A DNA stretch of 6,864 nucleotides from Scatosoma sp045660225 (GTDB lineage Bacteria; Bacillota; Clostridia; Christensenellales; Borkfalkiaceae): contig JAZRDK010000048.1 of NCBI GenBank assembly GCA_045660225.1, positions 1 to 6,864 of the forward strand. Direction: 5' to 3'. Every line of letters begins with the position of its first letter. The stretch's first letter is position 1. This document shows, piece by piece, positions 6,295 through 6,864 of the stretch. The notes under the pieces are model-generated. The model saw nothing but the letters and a program-made list of their open reading frames with translations, made no database searches and had not been told where the DNA came from. Both the position numbers and the translations under genes were made by a program.

Positions 6295-6323
6295 ATTATA
6301 ATAAATACGCGCGAAAAAATCAA
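6295..6323 (-). promoter_or_regulatory. promoter of the fabK-fabZ-degV operon
   Basis: On the minus strand TTGATT (6323-6318, 4 of 6) and a perfect TATAAT (6300-6295) are separated by exactly 17 bases. The predicted start near 6288 gives a leader of about 79 bases before fabK. The -10 is part of the 8-base palindrome ATTATAAT (6295-6302), so a TATAAT is present on both strands here. An ATAGCTAT palindrome (6283-6290) lies at the predicted start site. Confidence 0.65.
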
Positions 6324-6363
6324 GGGCCGAAAATACGCGACGGACAAACGGGAAAAAATTGTA

Positions 6364-6864
6364 ATGACGGAACGAAAAACACTTGGCTTAAAGCAACACA
6401 ACGAAAACTTGAACAAGGTCATTTGCGACAGCTTGCAGGAAGCGTTAATCTTTTTGATGAACCAAAAACCCTTCCAAAGCATCTCCATTACCGAGCTTTG
6501 CAAAAAGGCAGGCGTTTCGCGTATGGCGTTTTACGGGAATTTCCAAACGAAGGAAGAGCTGTTAAAACAAATCGTTCTAAAACGCACGAAAAAGCTAATC
6601 GAAAAAATCGGAAGCCCTTTTCGAAAAGCGACGGGGGTCGGCTGGTACGAAAACATGTTTGAAAGCGTGCGCGAAGACGAGTACTACCTTCGCACGATTT
6701 TCGACGCAGGCTTCAAGGTCGAATATCTTTCGATTATGAACAACCTTGTTTTGCACGATACGACAATCCCGCCCACGAAAAAATATATGCGCGTAATTTG
6801 GGCTGGCGGTGTCGTAAACACCATTATCTACTGGCTGGAAAACGGTATGCAGGAAACGACGTCG
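6364..6864 (+). CDS. TetR/AcrR family transcriptional regulator, N-terminal 167 codons (cut by window edge)
   Basis: TetR-family proteins are dimeric repressors with an N-terminal helix-turn-helix and a C-terminal ligand and dimer domain. The first 65 residues show the family pattern: a first helix NKVICDSLQEALIFLMNQKPFQ (17-38), then SISITELCKKAGVSRMAFYGNFQTKEELL (39-67), with the DNA-recognition helix around VSRMAFYGNF. The C-terminal part ends in VIWAGGVVNTIIYWLENGMQET, like the TetR_C_8 (DhaS-type) ligand domains with their final WLENG motif. The stop is beyond the edge, but usual lengths suggest few residues are missing. The start is chosen at 6364 because it gives a normal lead-in to helix 1. 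Its ribosome binding site is weak (GGGA about 9 bases upstream), and the frame stays open upstream, including a GTG at 6268. It is divergent from fabK across 154 bases, so it may control the fatty acid operon. The ligand is unknown. Confidence 0.88.
   Translation, partial: MTERKTLGLKQHNENLNKVICDSLQEALIFLMNQKPFQSISITELCKKAGVSRMAFYGNFQTKEELLKQIVLKRTKKLIEKIGSPFRKATGVGWYENMFESVREDEYYLRTIFDAGFKVEYLSIMNNLVLHDTTIPPTKKYMRVIWAGGVVNTIIYWLENGMQETTS

Noticed and set aside
6210..6503. N-terminal extension of FabK with a hydrophobic segment
   Set aside because: The in-frame upstream sequence crosses the fabK promoter and overlaps the divergent tetR coding region. The good ribosome binding site and FabK-like N-terminus place the start at 6209.
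1..6864. Mobile element, CRISPR array, tRNA, rRNA or prophage signal
   Set aside because: No terminal inverted repeats, transposase or integrase frames, regularly spaced repeats or tRNA-like cloverleaf were seen. Gene order and composition look like ordinary chromosomal core.

Overview
The window looks like a chromosomal core region of a low-to-moderate GC Gram-positive bacterium (Firmicutes/Bacillota), probably of the class Clostridia. The evidence is the set of families (FabK-type enoyl reductase, FakA and FakB/DegV fatty acid kinase parts, an Asp23/YloU protein, a zinc-ribbon L28), strong AGGAGG-like ribosome binding sites, and the order rpmB | yloU-yloV-recG with rpmB divergent, which matches the Bacillus subtilis rpmB-yloU-yloV...recG neighbourhood. 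I cannot name a genus from sequence alone.

Layout. Bases 1-1261 (minus) hold the N-terminal 420 codons of the RecG helicase, cut by the window edge. Bases 1361-3007 (minus) hold fakA (yloV), and 3114-3464 (minus) hold an Asp23-family gene (yloU). These three run in one direction as yloU-fakA-recG. A hairpin lies in each intergenic gap and a good sigma-A-type promoter precedes yloU. A T-rich divergent spacer separates them from rpmB (3696-3887, plus), which ends at a textbook terminator. Convergent to it is a tight three-gene operon on the minus strand, fabK (5259-6209), fabZ (4827-5255), degV/fakB (3951-4814), with gaps of 3 and 12 bases. Divergent from fabK is a TetR-family regulator (6364 to the window end, plus) that is cut by the edge. 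The 154-base spacer between them carries promoters for both directions and operator-like palindromes.

How the genes fit together. Most of the window concerns fatty acids. FabZ and FabK perform the last two steps (dehydration, enoyl reduction) of the type II elongation cycle. FakB (DegV family) binds a free fatty acid so that FakA can phosphorylate it to acyl phosphate for phospholipid synthesis. Both halves of the fatty acid kinase therefore lie about 0.9 kb apart in different operons, and the binding half is co-transcribed with elongation-cycle enzymes. The TetR gene is a natural candidate to regulate that operon, but this is inference from position.

I found no mobile element, CRISPR array, tRNA or rRNA. 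No stretch longer than 300 bases lacks a gene. I did not find a clearly new system. The most interesting points are the fabK-fabZ-fakB operon with its divergent regulator, and the unassigned RNA hairpins in the leaders and gaps.
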